DNA from: Paenibacillus sp. PK3_47
GTDB lineage: Bacteria > Bacillota > Bacilli > Paenibacillales > Paenibacillaceae
Assembly (NCBI RefSeq): GCF_023520895.1
Contig: NZ_CP026029.1
Location: 4,836,001 to 4,900,000, forward strand
Reading direction: 5' to 3'
Length of the DNA stretch: 64,000 bases
Position numbers and translations under genes: made by a program
The notes under the pieces: model-generated
What the model was told of the DNA's origin: nothing
Seen by the model: the letters and a program-made list of their open reading frames with translations, nothing else
The model's database searches: none
Shown: positions 1 through 9,113 of the stretch, piece after piece
Position numbering within the stretch: position 1 is the first letter of the stretch
How the letters are laid out: each line of letters starts with the position of its first letter

Positions 1-111
1 TACCTCGAGCAGTATGATCCTGCACTGCCGGAGACATGGGAAATCAAACGTACAGTGAATATGTCAAAGCTGCTGCCTCCGGTCAAGAGCAAGACTGCCA
101 GCACAACTTAA
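1..111 (+). CDS. C-terminal end of an unidentified gene
   Basis: An open frame enters at base 1 and ends with TAA at 109-111, giving the last 36 residues of a protein whose body lies outside the window. The tail reads TWEIKRTVNMSKLLPP near its middle and ends in a Ser/Thr/Lys-rich stretch. A strong terminator follows 35 bases later, which supports a real gene end. I do not recognise the family from this fragment. Confidence 0.6.
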   Translation, partial: YLEQYDPALPETWEIKRTVNMSKLLPPVKSKTASTT

Positions 112-146
112 TCAGTATAAAGTAATGAACTTATAGATAATTATGA

Positions 147-193
147 AGAGCACAAAAACCCGTGAATTGGGATTTTTGTGCTCTTTTTTTTTT
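147..193 (+). terminator. Intrinsic terminator of the upstream gene
   Basis: A stem AGAGCACAAAAAnCCC pairs with GGGnTTTTTGTGCTCT and runs into a T tract of more than ten bases. It separates the partial first gene from the DAHP synthase promoter. Confidence 0.9.
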
Positions 194-223
194 GGGATAT
201 TTATGGCGAAAAGCGGAATCAAG

Positions 224-252
224 TTGACGGTAAGCCAAATATGATGTAAAAT
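224..252 (+). promoter_or_regulatory. Sigma-A promoter of the DAHP synthase gene
   Basis: TTGACG (224-229) and TAAAAT (247-252) are spaced by exactly 17 bases, about 100 bases before the start codon. No T-box or tryptophan-type leader was recognised in the short leader. Confidence 0.6.
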
Positions 253-350
253 CGCTTTAGTGCTTAAAAGCGTACACGCGTCGTAGTGTGATAGTGTTTA
301 TTGCCTATATGAAATTGTTGAATAATAACAGCCAAAAGGGGAGTTCTAAT

Positions 351-1397
351 ATGATCGTTATTACATCCAATCAAACACCGCAGGATCAGGTCAATGATAT
401 CATTGCCGTCATCGAAAAAGAAGGGCTGCAGGTCCATCTGTCACGCGGAGCGGACCACACGGTTATCGGTCTGATCGGCGGCGTAACACCTAAGCTTGCC
501 GAGCATCTGCGCCAGATGAAGGGCGTAGAGAATGTCGTGAAAATTTCCAAGTCCTACAAGCTGGCCAGCCGTGACTTCCATCCTGAAGATACGATTATCG
601 ATATCAAAGGCGTGAAGATCGGCGGAGAAAATCTGGTTATCATGGGCGGTCCATGCGCTGTTGAATCCCCTGAACAGATTGATGAAATTGCCCGTCTTGT
701 CAAGGCTTCCGGCGGCCAGGTGCTGCGCGGGGGAGCGTTCAAGCCGCGCACCGGTCCTTACAGCTTCCAGGGTGTAGGTGTGGAAGGCCTCACCATGATG
801 GCTGAAGCCGGCAAACGCCACGGCCTGCTGACCATTACTGAAGTGATGACGCCGGAGTATGTGGATATTTGCGCCGAGCATGCGGACATTCTGCAGGTCG
901 GTACCCGGAACATGCAGAACTTTGACCTGCTGCGCAAGCTGGGCACCTGCGGACGTCCGGTGCTGCTCAAACGCGGCTTCAGCGCGACCTACGATGAGCT
1001 TCTGAATGCGGCGGAGTACATCCTTGCCGGCGGCAACCGTGACGTCATGCTCTGTGAGCGCGGAATCCGAACATTCGAGACTTACACCCGGAATACACTG
1101 GATCTGTCAGCTATCCCGGTTCTGCAGAACCTGAGTCATCTTCCTGTGATTTCCGATCCGAGCCATGGCACCGGGCGGCGTGAGCTGGTTGCGCCGATGG
1201 CCAAAGCTTCCGTAGCAGCTGGTGCAAACGGGCTGATTATTGAAATGCATACAGATCCCGACAACTCCATGACCGGTGACGGGGTGCAGTCCCTGTTCCC
1301 CGAGCAGTTCGACAGCCTGCTGAGAGACCTGGAAAAGCTTGCCCCGCTTGTGGGACGCAAGTTCTCGGAAGCTCTTGAGCCAGCGGCTCTGGTCTAA
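351..1397 (+). CDS. aroF: 3-deoxy-7-phosphoheptulonate synthase (type I beta)
   Basis: It catalyses condensation of phosphoenolpyruvate and erythrose 4-phosphate, the first step of the shikimate pathway, in the cytoplasm. The protein is 348 aa from the ATG at 351, chosen over an upstream in-frame ATG because GGGGAG lies 8 bases before it. Residues 1-90 form the ferredoxin-like regulatory domain typical of the I-beta group. The (beta/alpha)8 barrel follows, with GPCAVES at 100-106 and GGAFKPRT at 127-134. There is no fused chorismate mutase domain as in Bacillus subtilis AroA. The gene is monocistronic, with its own promoter and a terminator. Confidence 0.95.
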   Translation: MIVITSNQTPQDQVNDIIAVIEKEGLQVHLSRGADHTVIGLIGGVTPKLAEHLRQMKGVENVVKISKSYKLASRDFHPEDTIIDIKGVKIGGENLVIMGGPCAVESPEQIDEIARLVKASGGQVLRGGAFKPRTGPYSFQGVGVEGLTMMAEAGKRHGLLTITEVMTPEYVDICAEHADILQVGTRNMQNFDLLRKLGTCGRPVLLKRGFSATYDELLNAAEYILAGGNRDVMLCERGIRTFETYTRNTLDLSAIPVLQNLSHLPVISDPSHGTGRRELVAPMAKASVAAGANGLIIEMHTDPDNSMTGDGVQSLFPEQFDSLLRDLEKLAPLVGRKFSEALEPAALV

Positions 1398-1423
1398 TGC
1401 AAGACAGCTGTTAAAGTACGCGG

Positions 1424-1468
1424 CAGTCCTCTTTTCCCGCTTACGGGCGAGGCAAGGGGGCTGTTTTT
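1424..1468 (+). terminator. Terminator after aroF
   Basis: A GC-rich imperfect stem (CAGTCCTC with GGGGGCTG, plus an inner CCCGCTTACGGG hairpin) is followed by TTTTT. Confidence 0.75.
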
Positions 1469-1556
1469 GTATACTGTAAAATGAATGTAACGGCACGGCT
1501 TGTTCCAACTGTATTTTTCACTAAAGCGTCAGAATATCTTACATTGTCTTCAAAAA

Positions 1557-1587
1557 TACCTGACATAAGCATTGACGATGTTAGGTA
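1557..1587 (+). promoter_or_regulatory. Operator-like palindrome over the glnA -35 box
   Basis: The arms TACCTGACAT (1557-1566) and ATGTTAGGTA (1578-1587) are inverted repeats matching at 9 of 10 bases. They straddle the -35 box, so a bound protein would block RNA polymerase. GlnR/TnrA-type nitrogen regulators bind TGTnA...TnACA palindromes upstream of glnA, so GlnR is the natural candidate. The spacing differs from the textbook 17-bp site, so this assignment is an inference. Confidence 0.5.
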
Positions 1588-1600
1588 TGAGATTTATAAT
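1572..1600 (+). promoter_or_regulatory. Sigma-A promoter of glnA
   Basis: TTGACG (1572-1577) and a perfect TATAAT (1595-1600) with 17-base spacing lie 80 bases before the glnA start. Confidence 0.75.
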
Positions 1601-1679
1601 GACGACAGCAAAAAAAATATAAACAAGAACATTTGATACGGTGAGAGGCCTAATGTTCGGAACTTGGGGAGGAAATATC

Positions 1680-3104
1680 ATGTCGGTTGAAAAAGTGTTG
1701 CAGACGATTAAGGAGAACAACATCGAGTGGGTGGATTTTCGGTTTGTAGATTTGGGTGGACGTGCTCACCACATCTCGCTGCCAGCATCCGCAGTTGAAG
1801 AAGAAACATTTGTAAATGGTGTTGCCTTTGACGGTTCTTCCATTAAAGGTTTCCGTGGTATTGAAGAATCAGACATGGTTATGATGCCTGATCCAAGCAC
1901 TACATACATTGATCCTTTTACAGCTCATCCGACGCTTAACATTATGTGCGATATTTTCACACCTGATGGCGAACGTTATGAACGCGACCCTCGCGGTATC
2001 GCTGTTAAAGCCGAAGAATTCCTGCAGTCAAGCGGTGTGGGTACAGCAGCATTCTTCGCACCTGAGTCCGAGTTCTTCATCTTCGACGATGTGCGTTACG
2101 AAAGCGGCATGAACAGCTCTTCGTTCTCCGTTGATTCCGAAGAAGCAGCCTGGAACACAAACCGCAAGGAAGAAGGCGGCAACCTTGGTTTCAAAATCGG
2201 CGTTAAAGGCGGATATGTTCCGGTAGCGCCAGTGGATTCCCAACAGGACATCCGCAGTGAAATGTGCCGTCTGCTTACCGAAGCAGGACTTGAAATCGAA
2301 CGTCACCACCATGAAGTGGCGACTGCGGGACAAGCGGAAATCAACTTCCGTTTTGACACGCTGAAGAAAACAGCTGACAATCTCCTTACTTACAAATATA
2401 TCGTGCAAAACACTGCACGCCAGTACGGCAAAGTTGCAACATTCATGCCAAAACCGCTGTTCGGTGATAACGGAAGCGGCATGCACGTTCACCAGTCGAT
2501 CTTTAACGATGGAACTCCATTGTTCTACGAAAAAGGCGCTTATGCCAACCTGAGTGAAATGGCACTGAACTACATCGGCGGTATCCTGTACCACGCTCCG
2601 GCACTGATCGCGCTGACTAACCCGAGCACCAACTCGTTCAAACGTCTGGTTCCTGGTTATGAAGCACCGGTTAACCTGGTATACTCCAAAGGTAACCGTT
2701 CCGCTGCAGTCCGTATCCCGGTAGCAGCTGTAACACCTAAGGGCTGTCGTATCGAATTCCGTACACCGGACTCCACTGCTAACCCTTACCTGGCATTCTC
2801 CGCAATGCTGATGGCAGGTCTGGACGGAATCAAGAAGAAGATCAACCCTGAAGAAATGGGTTACGGTCCGCTGGACAAGAACATCTACGAATTGTCCGAT
2901 GCGGACAAAGAGAAGATCCGCAGCGTTCCAGGCAGCCTGAACGAAGCGCTTGACGCTCTGGAAGCTGACTACGAATTCCTTACAGAAGGCGGCGTATTCA
3001 CCAAAGACTTCATCGATAACTACATCGCTCTGAAACGTTCCGAAGCTCAAGAGGTTGCGATCCGTGTTCATCCGCACGAATACGCGCTGTACTTCGATGT
3101 ATAG
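1680..3104 (+). CDS. glnA: Glutamine synthetase, type I (beta-like)
   Basis: It makes glutamine from glutamate, ammonia and ATP. The protein is 474 aa from the ATG at 1680, which has GGGGAGG 9 bases upstream; an earlier in-frame ATG lacks a ribosome site. DGSS (51-54), ESEFF (129-133), NGSGMH (264-269) and the C-terminal LYFDV give a full GSI. It is about 30 residues longer than the usual Bacillus GSI-alpha enzyme. It has DKNIYEL at 399-405, the context of the adenylylated Tyr in beta-type enzymes. No glnR lies upstream, so this is a stand-alone glnA. Codon use in the 3' half is strongly biased, as in a highly expressed gene. Confidence 0.95.
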   Translation: MSVEKVLQTIKENNIEWVDFRFVDLGGRAHHISLPASAVEEETFVNGVAFDGSSIKGFRGIEESDMVMMPDPSTTYIDPFTAHPTLNIMCDIFTPDGERYERDPRGIAVKAEEFLQSSGVGTAAFFAPESEFFIFDDVRYESGMNSSSFSVDSEEAAWNTNRKEEGGNLGFKIGVKGGYVPVAPVDSQQDIRSEMCRLLTEAGLEIERHHHEVATAGQAEINFRFDTLKKTADNLLTYKYIVQNTARQYGKVATFMPKPLFGDNGSGMHVHQSIFNDGTPLFYEKGAYANLSEMALNYIGGILYHAPALIALTNPSTNSFKRLVPGYEAPVNLVYSKGNRSAAVRIPVAAVTPKGCRIEFRTPDSTANPYLAFSAMLMAGLDGIKKKINPEEMGYGPLDKNIYELSDADKEKIRSVPGSLNEALDALEADYEFLTEGGVFTKDFIDNYIALKRSEAQEVAIRVHPHEYALYFDV

Positions 3105-3113
3105 AATCAAATA

Positions 3114-3164
3114 ATAACAACAAAAAGAAGCCCCCGGAGCCCGGGGGCTTCTTTTTGTTGTTAT
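3114..3164. terminator. Strong terminator after glnA
   Basis: A near-perfect stem of more than 20 bp (ATAACAACAAAAAGAAGCCC paired with its complement) closes on a three-base loop, and the paired T tract lies in the 3' arm. Confidence 0.9.
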
Positions 3165-3501
3165 CGGCTGTTATACAATCTGTTATTTACTGCGTTTACG
3201 AAACGTTTTCGCAGATTCTAGGAGTGATAGAGCTATAAATTGTAAAAAGCAATAGGAAATCTGCTATAGGCTGCTTTTCAATTACTATTTAATAGAGTAA
3301 TACATTGACTTATGTGCATGAGACCATACGGAGTTTGTGTGCTAGTTAAGGAAATCGAAAGTGGTTTCGGTGAGGTTAACCGCCATAATAATAAAATACT
3401 TTACAAGCGGATTACCTAATGCAATAATCATTTACGAAACCGGTTTCTGTAAGCGTATATCATTTGATATTTAGTCACCAATAAGGAAAGGATGTAAGAC
3501 A
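3165..3501 (+). promoter_or_regulatory. Leader of the GH94 operon with three LacI-type operator-like palindromes
   Basis: This 337-base gap has no gene. It contains CGAAACGTTTTCG (3199-3211), CGAAAGTGGTTTCG (3356-3369) and the perfect palindrome GAAACCGGTTTC (3436-3447). All three share GAAA and TTTC half-sites around a central C/G step, the pattern of LacI-family operators including CcpA cre sites. No LacI-type gene is in the window. The sites probably control the sugar phosphorylase gene at 3502. Confidence 0.5.
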
Positions 3502-6234
3502 ATGAAGCCAACAACGAATGCAGGCTGGGAGTTTACGGGGAAAAACGGGGATTTCCGACTTGAACAGCCAGAACGGAACAGCTTTTTGTATTTTCCTTTA
3601 GTCAACGAAGGAGGCATGATGTCTTCTGTGACTCCGGACCTGCACGGACAGGTCACCTCAGGCCACAACACCTTTTTGACCCCGCCGGTATCTGTAGAGG
3701 ATCTTCATCAGTCACGCGCCTCCCGGAACTTCTGGGTCTATGTGGAAGGGAAGGGCGCATGGTCTGCTGCAGGGAACTCTGCCAGGCAAAAGGCGCAGGT
3801 ATACGGGGATTCAGACAGCCGGTCAGTACTGGAAGCCGGCTTCTTATGGCACCGGGTAACCCGCAGCGATGAGGATATGGGAATTAAGGCTGAGATCACA
3901 AGCTTTGTGCCATGCGGCAGCGACAAAATTGAATTAATGAAGATTGTCCTCACCAATATCAGTGACGGGGAGATATTCCTGACGCCGACTGCCGCAGTAC
4001 CGGTATATGCACGTTCTGCCGATGATCTGCGGGACCACCGTCATGTGACTTCTTTACTAAACCGGGTGTATACTTCGTCCTATGGCATTGAAGTTCAGCC
4101 GGTGCTTTCCTTTGATGAACGCGGACACAGAGTGAACAGGATTTCCTATGGCGTGTTCGGGAGCGAAGGAGATGGGACGCAGCCGGCCGGCTTCTTTCCG
4201 GTACAGGAAGAGTTCACCGGAGAAGGCGGAGGGCTGGACTGGCCCGAAGCGGTAGTACGCAATCTTCCTCCTCAGACTGGGGGAGATACCGTTCTTGAAG
4301 GCTATGAGGCGGTTGGCGGGATCCGTTTTGCAGGGGCGGCCCTGCAGCCGGGAGTTAGCCGTTCTTATATAGTTGTGCTCGCCATTGACAATGACCGGAT
4401 GGATGTCCCGGGTGTGATGGCGAAGTACGGCTCCGCTGCAGCATTTGATGCTTTACTCGAAGAGAACAAGGCGTTTTGGGCGGATAAAGTGAGCAGCGTC
4501 GAATTTCATACCGGCGATTCCAAAGGAGATCAGTGGATGAAATGGGTGACGCTGCAGCCGGTGCTCCGGCGCCTGTACGGAAATTCCTTTCTGCCCTATC
4601 ACGATTATGGAAGAGGAGGGCGCGGCTGGCGTGACCTGTGGCAGGACTGTCTGGCACTCCTCATCATGGAACCGGGAGAGGTGCGGAGCCTGCTGCTGAA
4701 CAATTATGCGGGTGTGCGCATCGACGGAAGCAATGCGACAATTATCGGCCAGCAGCCCGGTGAATTCATTGCTGACCGGAACAATATTCCCAGGGTATGG
4801 ATGGATCACGGTGCATGGCCGTTTCTGACCACGCTGCTCTACCTGAATCAGAGCGGGGATCTGGATTTCCTGCTGGAGGAGCAGGTTTATTTCCGCGATT
4901 CCTTCATGAACCGCTGCCGCAAACGGGATGCCTCCTGGAACACGGAGACCGGCAGCCGCCTGCTTACAACGGATGGAGAAGTATATAAGGGCACTATTCT
5001 GGAGCATATCCTGCTGCAAAATCTGATTCCGTTCTTTAATGTAGGTGAGCATAACAACATGCTGCTGGAGGGGGCGGACTGGAATGACGGTCTGGATATG
5101 GCAGCCCGGCGGGGAGAAAGTGTGGCCTTCACTGCATTCTACGGCAGCAACCTCCTGGAGCTCGCTTCGCTGCTGCGTACACTCAAAGAGCGTACCGGCT
5201 GCCAGCAGCTTATGCTTGCGGAAGAAATGGCGCTGCTCCTGGATTCCCTTCAGCAGCCGGTCGATTATACCTCTGTATCCGCGAAGCGGCAGCAGCTGGA
5301 GCTTTTTTATGAGGCGGCGCCGAATGTGGTGAGCGGAAAGCGGCTGGCGTTTGATCCGGACAAAGTAGCAGAAGACCTGGCGGGCAAAGCGGAATGGATC
5401 TTCAGCCATTTGCGCAGCAGGGAATGGATACAAAGCAGGCACGGGGACGGCTGGTTCAATGGTTACTATAATAATGACGGAGAACGGGTTGAAGGGGAAT
5501 ATGGGGATCATATACGCATGACGCTGACAGGCCAGGTATTCCCGCTGCTCGGCCACGCAGCCTCACCGGAGCAAATCCCCGGGATCATCTCTGCAGTGGA
5601 CCGCTATCTGCTGGACGAAAAGATCGGTTACCGGCTGAACACCAATTTCGGGGGCATTCAGCAGAATCTGGGCCGTGCTTTCGGCTTTGCCTTCGGACAC
5701 AAGGAAAACGGGGCCATGTTCAGCCATATGACTGTCATGTACGGGAATGCGCTCTATAAACGGGGATATGTGCGCGAAGGCTACAGGGTGCTGGATTCCC
5801 TTTACAGACTCAGTACCGATTTTGAGGCCAGCCGGATGTATCCGGGAATCCCCGAGTATATTAACGAAAAAGGGAGGGGGATGTATACTTATTTAACAGG
5901 TTCGGCAAGCTGGCTGCTGCTGACGATGGTGACGGAGGTGTTCGGGGTACAGGGACGGCTTGGTGATCTGCTGCTGCAGCCGAAGCTGGTGAAGGAGCAG
6001 TTCGATGCAGAAGGCAGAGCTGCTATCCAAACCCTCTTTGCCGGCCGTCAGCTTGCAGTCGCCTATACGGCTGCAGGAAGCAGAGAGCACGGAGAGTACC
6101 AAATACACTCTGTAATGCTTAACGGCGCTGAGGTGACGCTTCAGCGCGTCTCAGAGGGTGTCCTGATACCGCGGAGTGTACTCACTTCACTGCCGGGGGG
6201 AGAACTTCACCGTCTGGAGGTCCAGCTGTCTTAG
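3502..6234 (+). CDS. GH94-like glycoside phosphorylase / GH36-type glycosyl hydrolase domain protein
   Basis: This is a 910-aa cytoplasmic protein without a signal peptide. The N-terminal about 270 residues look like the beta-sandwich of cellobiose/chitobiose phosphorylase-type enzymes. An (alpha/alpha)6 barrel follows, with WRDLWQDCLALL near 377 and GADWNDGLD at 524-532, which carries the expected general-acid Asp. The C-terminal part is a small beta domain. GH94 enzymes reversibly phosphorolyse beta-glycosidic bonds to give a sugar 1-phosphate. The disaccharide used here cannot be told from sequence. A mutarotase-fold gene follows at 56 bases, suggesting a two-gene operon. Confidence 0.8.
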   Translation: MKPTTNAGWEFTGKNGDFRLEQPERNSFLYFPLVNEGGMMSSVTPDLHGQVTSGHNTFLTPPVSVEDLHQSRASRNFWVYVEGKGAWSAAGNSARQKAQVYGDSDSRSVLEAGFLWHRVTRSDEDMGIKAEITSFVPCGSDKIELMKIVLTNISDGEIFLTPTAAVPVYARSADDLRDHRHVTSLLNRVYTSSYGIEVQPVLSFDERGHRVNRISYGVFGSEGDGTQPAGFFPVQEEFTGEGGGLDWPEAVVRNLPPQTGGDTVLEGYEAVGGIRFAGAALQPGVSRSYIVVLAIDNDRMDVPGVMAKYGSAAAFDALLEENKAFWADKVSSVEFHTGDSKGDQWMKWVTLQPVLRRLYGNSFLPYHDYGRGGRGWRDLWQDCLALLIMEPGEVRSLLLNNYAGVRIDGSNATIIGQQPGEFIADRNNIPRVWMDHGAWPFLTTLLYLNQSGDLDFLLEEQVYFRDSFMNRCRKRDASWNTETGSRLLTTDGEVYKGTILEHILLQNLIPFFNVGEHNNMLLEGADWNDGLDMAARRGESVAFTAFYGSNLLELASLLRTLKERTGCQQLMLAEEMALLLDSLQQPVDYTSVSAKRQQLELFYEAAPNVVSGKRLAFDPDKVAEDLAGKAEWIFSHLRSREWIQSRHGDGWFNGYYNNDGERVEGEYGDHIRMTLTGQVFPLLGHAASPEQIPGIISAVDRYLLDEKIGYRLNTNFGGIQQNLGRAFGFAFGHKENGAMFSHMTVMYGNALYKRGYVREGYRVLDSLYRLSTDFEASRMYPGIPEYINEKGRGMYTYLTGSASWLLLTMVTEVFGVQGRLGDLLLQPKLVKEQFDAEGRAAIQTLFAGRQLAVAYTAAGSREHGEYQIHSVMLNGAEVTLQRVSEGVLIPRSVLTSLPGGELHRLEVQLS

Positions 6235-6290
6235 GTCTGCTTCAGTGGATGGAATTACCGTTATATCAGAAGTGAAAGGAAGATGGCAGC

Positions 6291-7178
6291 ATGAGTTATA
6301 AATTATCTAACGGAATTCTTACCGTTGAAATCGCCGGAACGGGAGACTATGGCGGCACAAGATTTGATTGGACCGGATTTATTACGCAGGTTACGCTGGA
6401 AAAGGGGAGACACAGCTTTTGTGTACCGGAGAGCCTGGTCCCCGGCCACGGCAGCGGGGGGACCGGACTTTGTAACGAATTCGGCATTTCCCGGGCAATC
6501 GGCTATGAGGAGGCCATGCCGGGTGAATGGTTTCCGAAGCCGGGTGTCGGACTGCTGCAGAAGACAGGACCGGAACCCTACTCTTTTAACGGGGAATATC
6601 CGCTAATTCCATTTCAGATCAGTGAAGAGGCGACCGGTCAATCCCTGACGTATATAGTCCAGCCTATGGAATGCCGCGGATACAGCATGCAGCTGACCAA
6701 AACGATCGCTCTGCATGACAACCGGCTGGATATTTCCTATGTGCTGGAGAACAAGGGAACCAAGCCGCTGCATACCGAGGAATATGTCCATAACTTTGTC
6801 GGGATTGACGGTGCCGGCATAGGTGCAGGTTACATCCTTAGACTGCCGGGGGAGGCTGGAGTAAAGGATCCGGAGTCGTCATATACGGCTGAACTATTGG
6901 ACTGCTCGGGGAATGCCATCACCTGGAATCAGGAACCGGACGGCCGTCCCTTCTATTGCCAGGTCACAGGCTGGGAGAAGCAGGATGCAGACTGTTACTG
7001 GGAACTGGTTCATGAGCCAAGCGGAGCCGGTGTCCGGGAGAGCGGTGATTTTGTACCGCAAAAGGTCGCGCTGTGGGGCGAACAGCATGTTGTTTCACCG
7101 GAGGTTTTTGCTGACATCAGCATTTTACCGCGTCACAGCAAGCATTGGCGGCGCAGCTATCAATTTTTTGCTCCCTGA
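6291..7178 (+). CDS. Galactose mutarotase-fold protein
   Basis: A 295-aa protein with the all-beta mutarotase/aldose-epimerase fold pattern, including EEYVHNFVGIDG near 163-174 and a hydrophobic beta-rich middle. It has no signal peptide. It follows the GH94-like gene and is preceded by GAAAGGAAG. It probably acts on the anomeric state of the same sugar, but the catalytic His/Glu pair of GalM is not obvious, so binding without catalysis is possible. Confidence 0.65.
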   Translation: MSYKLSNGILTVEIAGTGDYGGTRFDWTGFITQVTLEKGRHSFCVPESLVPGHGSGGTGLCNEFGISRAIGYEEAMPGEWFPKPGVGLLQKTGPEPYSFNGEYPLIPFQISEEATGQSLTYIVQPMECRGYSMQLTKTIALHDNRLDISYVLENKGTKPLHTEEYVHNFVGIDGAGIGAGYILRLPGEAGVKDPESSYTAELLDCSGNAITWNQEPDGRPFYCQVTGWEKQDADCYWELVHEPSGAGVRESGDFVPQKVALWGEQHVVSPEVFADISILPRHSKHWRRSYQFFAP

Positions 7179-7286
7179 ACGCCGGCAGCTTACCTTTTAT
7201 GTGAATAATTATACTTGCTGGTGTGTAATATTGCTGCTATCATAAGCCATATCGATATTGATAGGAGAGAAAGGGTGGGGAGTATT

Positions 7287-8375
7287 TTGAGCAAGAGAGC
7301 ATACAATTTTAATGCAGGTCCGGCGGCACTGCCGCTTGCAGTATTGGAACGCGCACAAGCGGAGTTTGTTGAATTCCGGGAAAGCGGAATGTCTATTATG
7401 GAGATGTCGCACCGGGGAGCCATCTACGAGTCCGTGCATAACGAAGCGCAGGAGCGTCTGCTTTCCCTCCTCGGCAATCCTGAAGGCTACAAGGTGTTGT
7501 TCGTTCAAGGCGGGGCAAGCACCCAGTTTGCCATGATTCCGCTCAACTTTATCTCTGAAGGTCAAGTCGGCAGCTATGTCATGACAGGAAGCTGGGCAGA
7601 CAAGGCATTCAAGGAAGCCAAGCTGGCTGGCGGAGCACATGTAGCCGCTTCTTCGGAAGATAAGAAGTTCCTGGCGATTCCTGAACTTGGCAGCATCAAG
7701 GCTGCGGACAACGCCGCGTATCTGCATGTCACATCCAATGAGACTATCGAGGGAACACAATATGCAGAATATCCGGATTCGGGCTCCATTCCGCTGATTG
7801 CCGATATGTCCAGCGACATCCTCAGCCGTTCCATTGATGTGAGCAAGTTCGGACTGATCTACGCCGGTGCGCAGAAGAATCTCGGACCTTCCGGTGTAAC
7901 CGTAGTAATCGCGAAGGAAGAGCTGATTGCCAAGTCGCCTTCCAATATTCCGACGATTCTGCGTTATGACACGCATTATAAGAACAACTCTCTTTATAAT
8001 ACTCCGCCATCCTTCTCTGTATATATGGTTAATGAAGTGTTAAAATGGATAGAGGAGCAGGGCGGTCTGTCCGGCGTTGAAGCGAAGAACCGCGATAAAG
8101 CAGGTCTGCTCTATGAACATATTGACGGAAGCGGCGGGTTCTACCGCGGAGTGGCAGAACAAGGCAGCCGCTCGATCATGAACGTGACGTTCCGGATGGA
8201 GTCGGAAGAGCTTGAGAAGCAGTTCGTCAAAGCTGCCGAAGCCGAAGGCTTTATCGGACTCAAGGGCCACCGCAGTGTGGGAGGCTTGCGTGCTTCGATC
8301 TACAACGCTGTTCCTTACGAGAGCGTTAAGGCGCTATCCGATTTCATGAAGCATTTCCGGCAAACTCAAGGTTAA
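7287..8375 (+). CDS. serC: Phosphoserine aminotransferase
   Basis: A PLP enzyme converting 3-phosphohydroxypyruvate and glutamate to phosphoserine and 2-oxoglutarate in serine synthesis. The TTG at 7287 is chosen because it starts the family-typical SKRAYNFNAGPAALP after GTGGGGAG; a GTG at 7275 is an alternative. The product is 362 aa, the normal length. NFNAGPAALP, HRG near residue 46 and GAQKNLGPSG (PLP lysine) are visible. It forms its own unit ending in a hairpin. Confidence 0.95.
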   Translation: MSKRAYNFNAGPAALPLAVLERAQAEFVEFRESGMSIMEMSHRGAIYESVHNEAQERLLSLLGNPEGYKVLFVQGGASTQFAMIPLNFISEGQVGSYVMTGSWADKAFKEAKLAGGAHVAASSEDKKFLAIPELGSIKAADNAAYLHVTSNETIEGTQYAEYPDSGSIPLIADMSSDILSRSIDVSKFGLIYAGAQKNLGPSGVTVVIAKEELIAKSPSNIPTILRYDTHYKNNSLYNTPPSFSVYMVNEVLKWIEEQGGLSGVEAKNRDKAGLLYEHIDGSGGFYRGVAEQGSRSIMNVTFRMESEELEKQFVKAAEAEGFIGLKGHRSVGGLRASIYNAVPYESVKALSDFMKHFRQTQG

Positions 8376-8389
8376 GACTTACAGTTTCC

Positions 8390-8420
8390 AGACCTTCCGC
8401 CATTGGCGGAAGGTTTTCTG
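8390..8420 (+). terminator. Terminator after serC
   Basis: ACCTTCCGCC and GGCGGAAGGT form a perfect 10-bp stem with a three-base loop, followed by TTTTC. Confidence 0.8.
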
Positions 8421-8524
8421 CTTGCACCGGGTATTATATACAGGCAGGCTCTGCTGCAGCTATGCGAGAGATGTGAACGACAATTACAGGGCTTGAACAG
8501 CCAACAAGGAGGAAGTATTACATT

Positions 8525-8989
8525 ATGGCACTGCACATCGTGCTTGTTGAACCGGAAATCCCCGCTAACACAGGAAATATCGCCCGCACCTGCGCGGCTA
8601 CAGGAACCCATCTTCATCTGGTTCGTCCGCTTGGCTTCCGTACGGATGATGCCACATTGAAACGGGCCGGTCTGGATTACTGGCATGCCGTGAACATTGA
8701 GTATCATGATTCTTTCGGGGAAGTGCTGGAGAAATACAGCGGCAGCCGGTTCTTCTACGCAACTACGAAGGCCGATAAGCGGTACACCGATTATGCTTTT
8801 CGGGACGGGGACTTTTTTGTCTTCGGCAAAGAAACCAAAGGCTTATCTGCAGAAATCCTGGAAGCAGGCAAAGAAACGACTATGCGCATGCCGATGGGCA
8901 AGGCGGTCCGGTCGCTTAATTTATCCAACTCGGCAGCCATTATCGTCTATGAAGCGTTGCGCCAGCTGGATTTTCCAGACTTATTCTAA
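8525..8989 (+). CDS. trmL: tRNA (cytidine(34)-2'-O)-methyltransferase, TrmL/CspR
   Basis: A 154-aa SPOUT methyltransferase that uses SAM to methylate the wobble ribose of leucine tRNAs. It starts with the family signature LVEPEIPANTGNIARTCAAT. The knot region contains FGKETKGLS and the C-terminal MGKAVRSLNLSNSAAI forms the SAM-binding trefoil. An AAGGAGG lies 8 bases before the start. It stands alone between serC and the abrB-like gene. Confidence 0.93.
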   Translation: MALHIVLVEPEIPANTGNIARTCAATGTHLHLVRPLGFRTDDATLKRAGLDYWHAVNIEYHDSFGEVLEKYSGSRFFYATTKADKRYTDYAFRDGDFFVFGKETKGLSAEILEAGKETTMRMPMGKAVRSLNLSNSAAIIVYEALRQLDFPDLF

Positions 8990-9113
8990 AAGTGGACAAG
9001 AATTTTTATTTTTTTCAGCAGGATTCGACAATAGCATAACGAAATAGTTGAATAGTGCCGAAAATAGTAGTAGTTACTAATTATGAGTTGAACAGGAGAG
9101 GTGTAAGTTAGAT

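Noticed and set aside
2028..3110. Long open frame opposite glnA, and similar long antisense frames at 4453-5556, 7209-7976, 23141-24490 and 28241-28960
   Set aside because: They are shadows caused by biased codon use of the real genes on the other strand.
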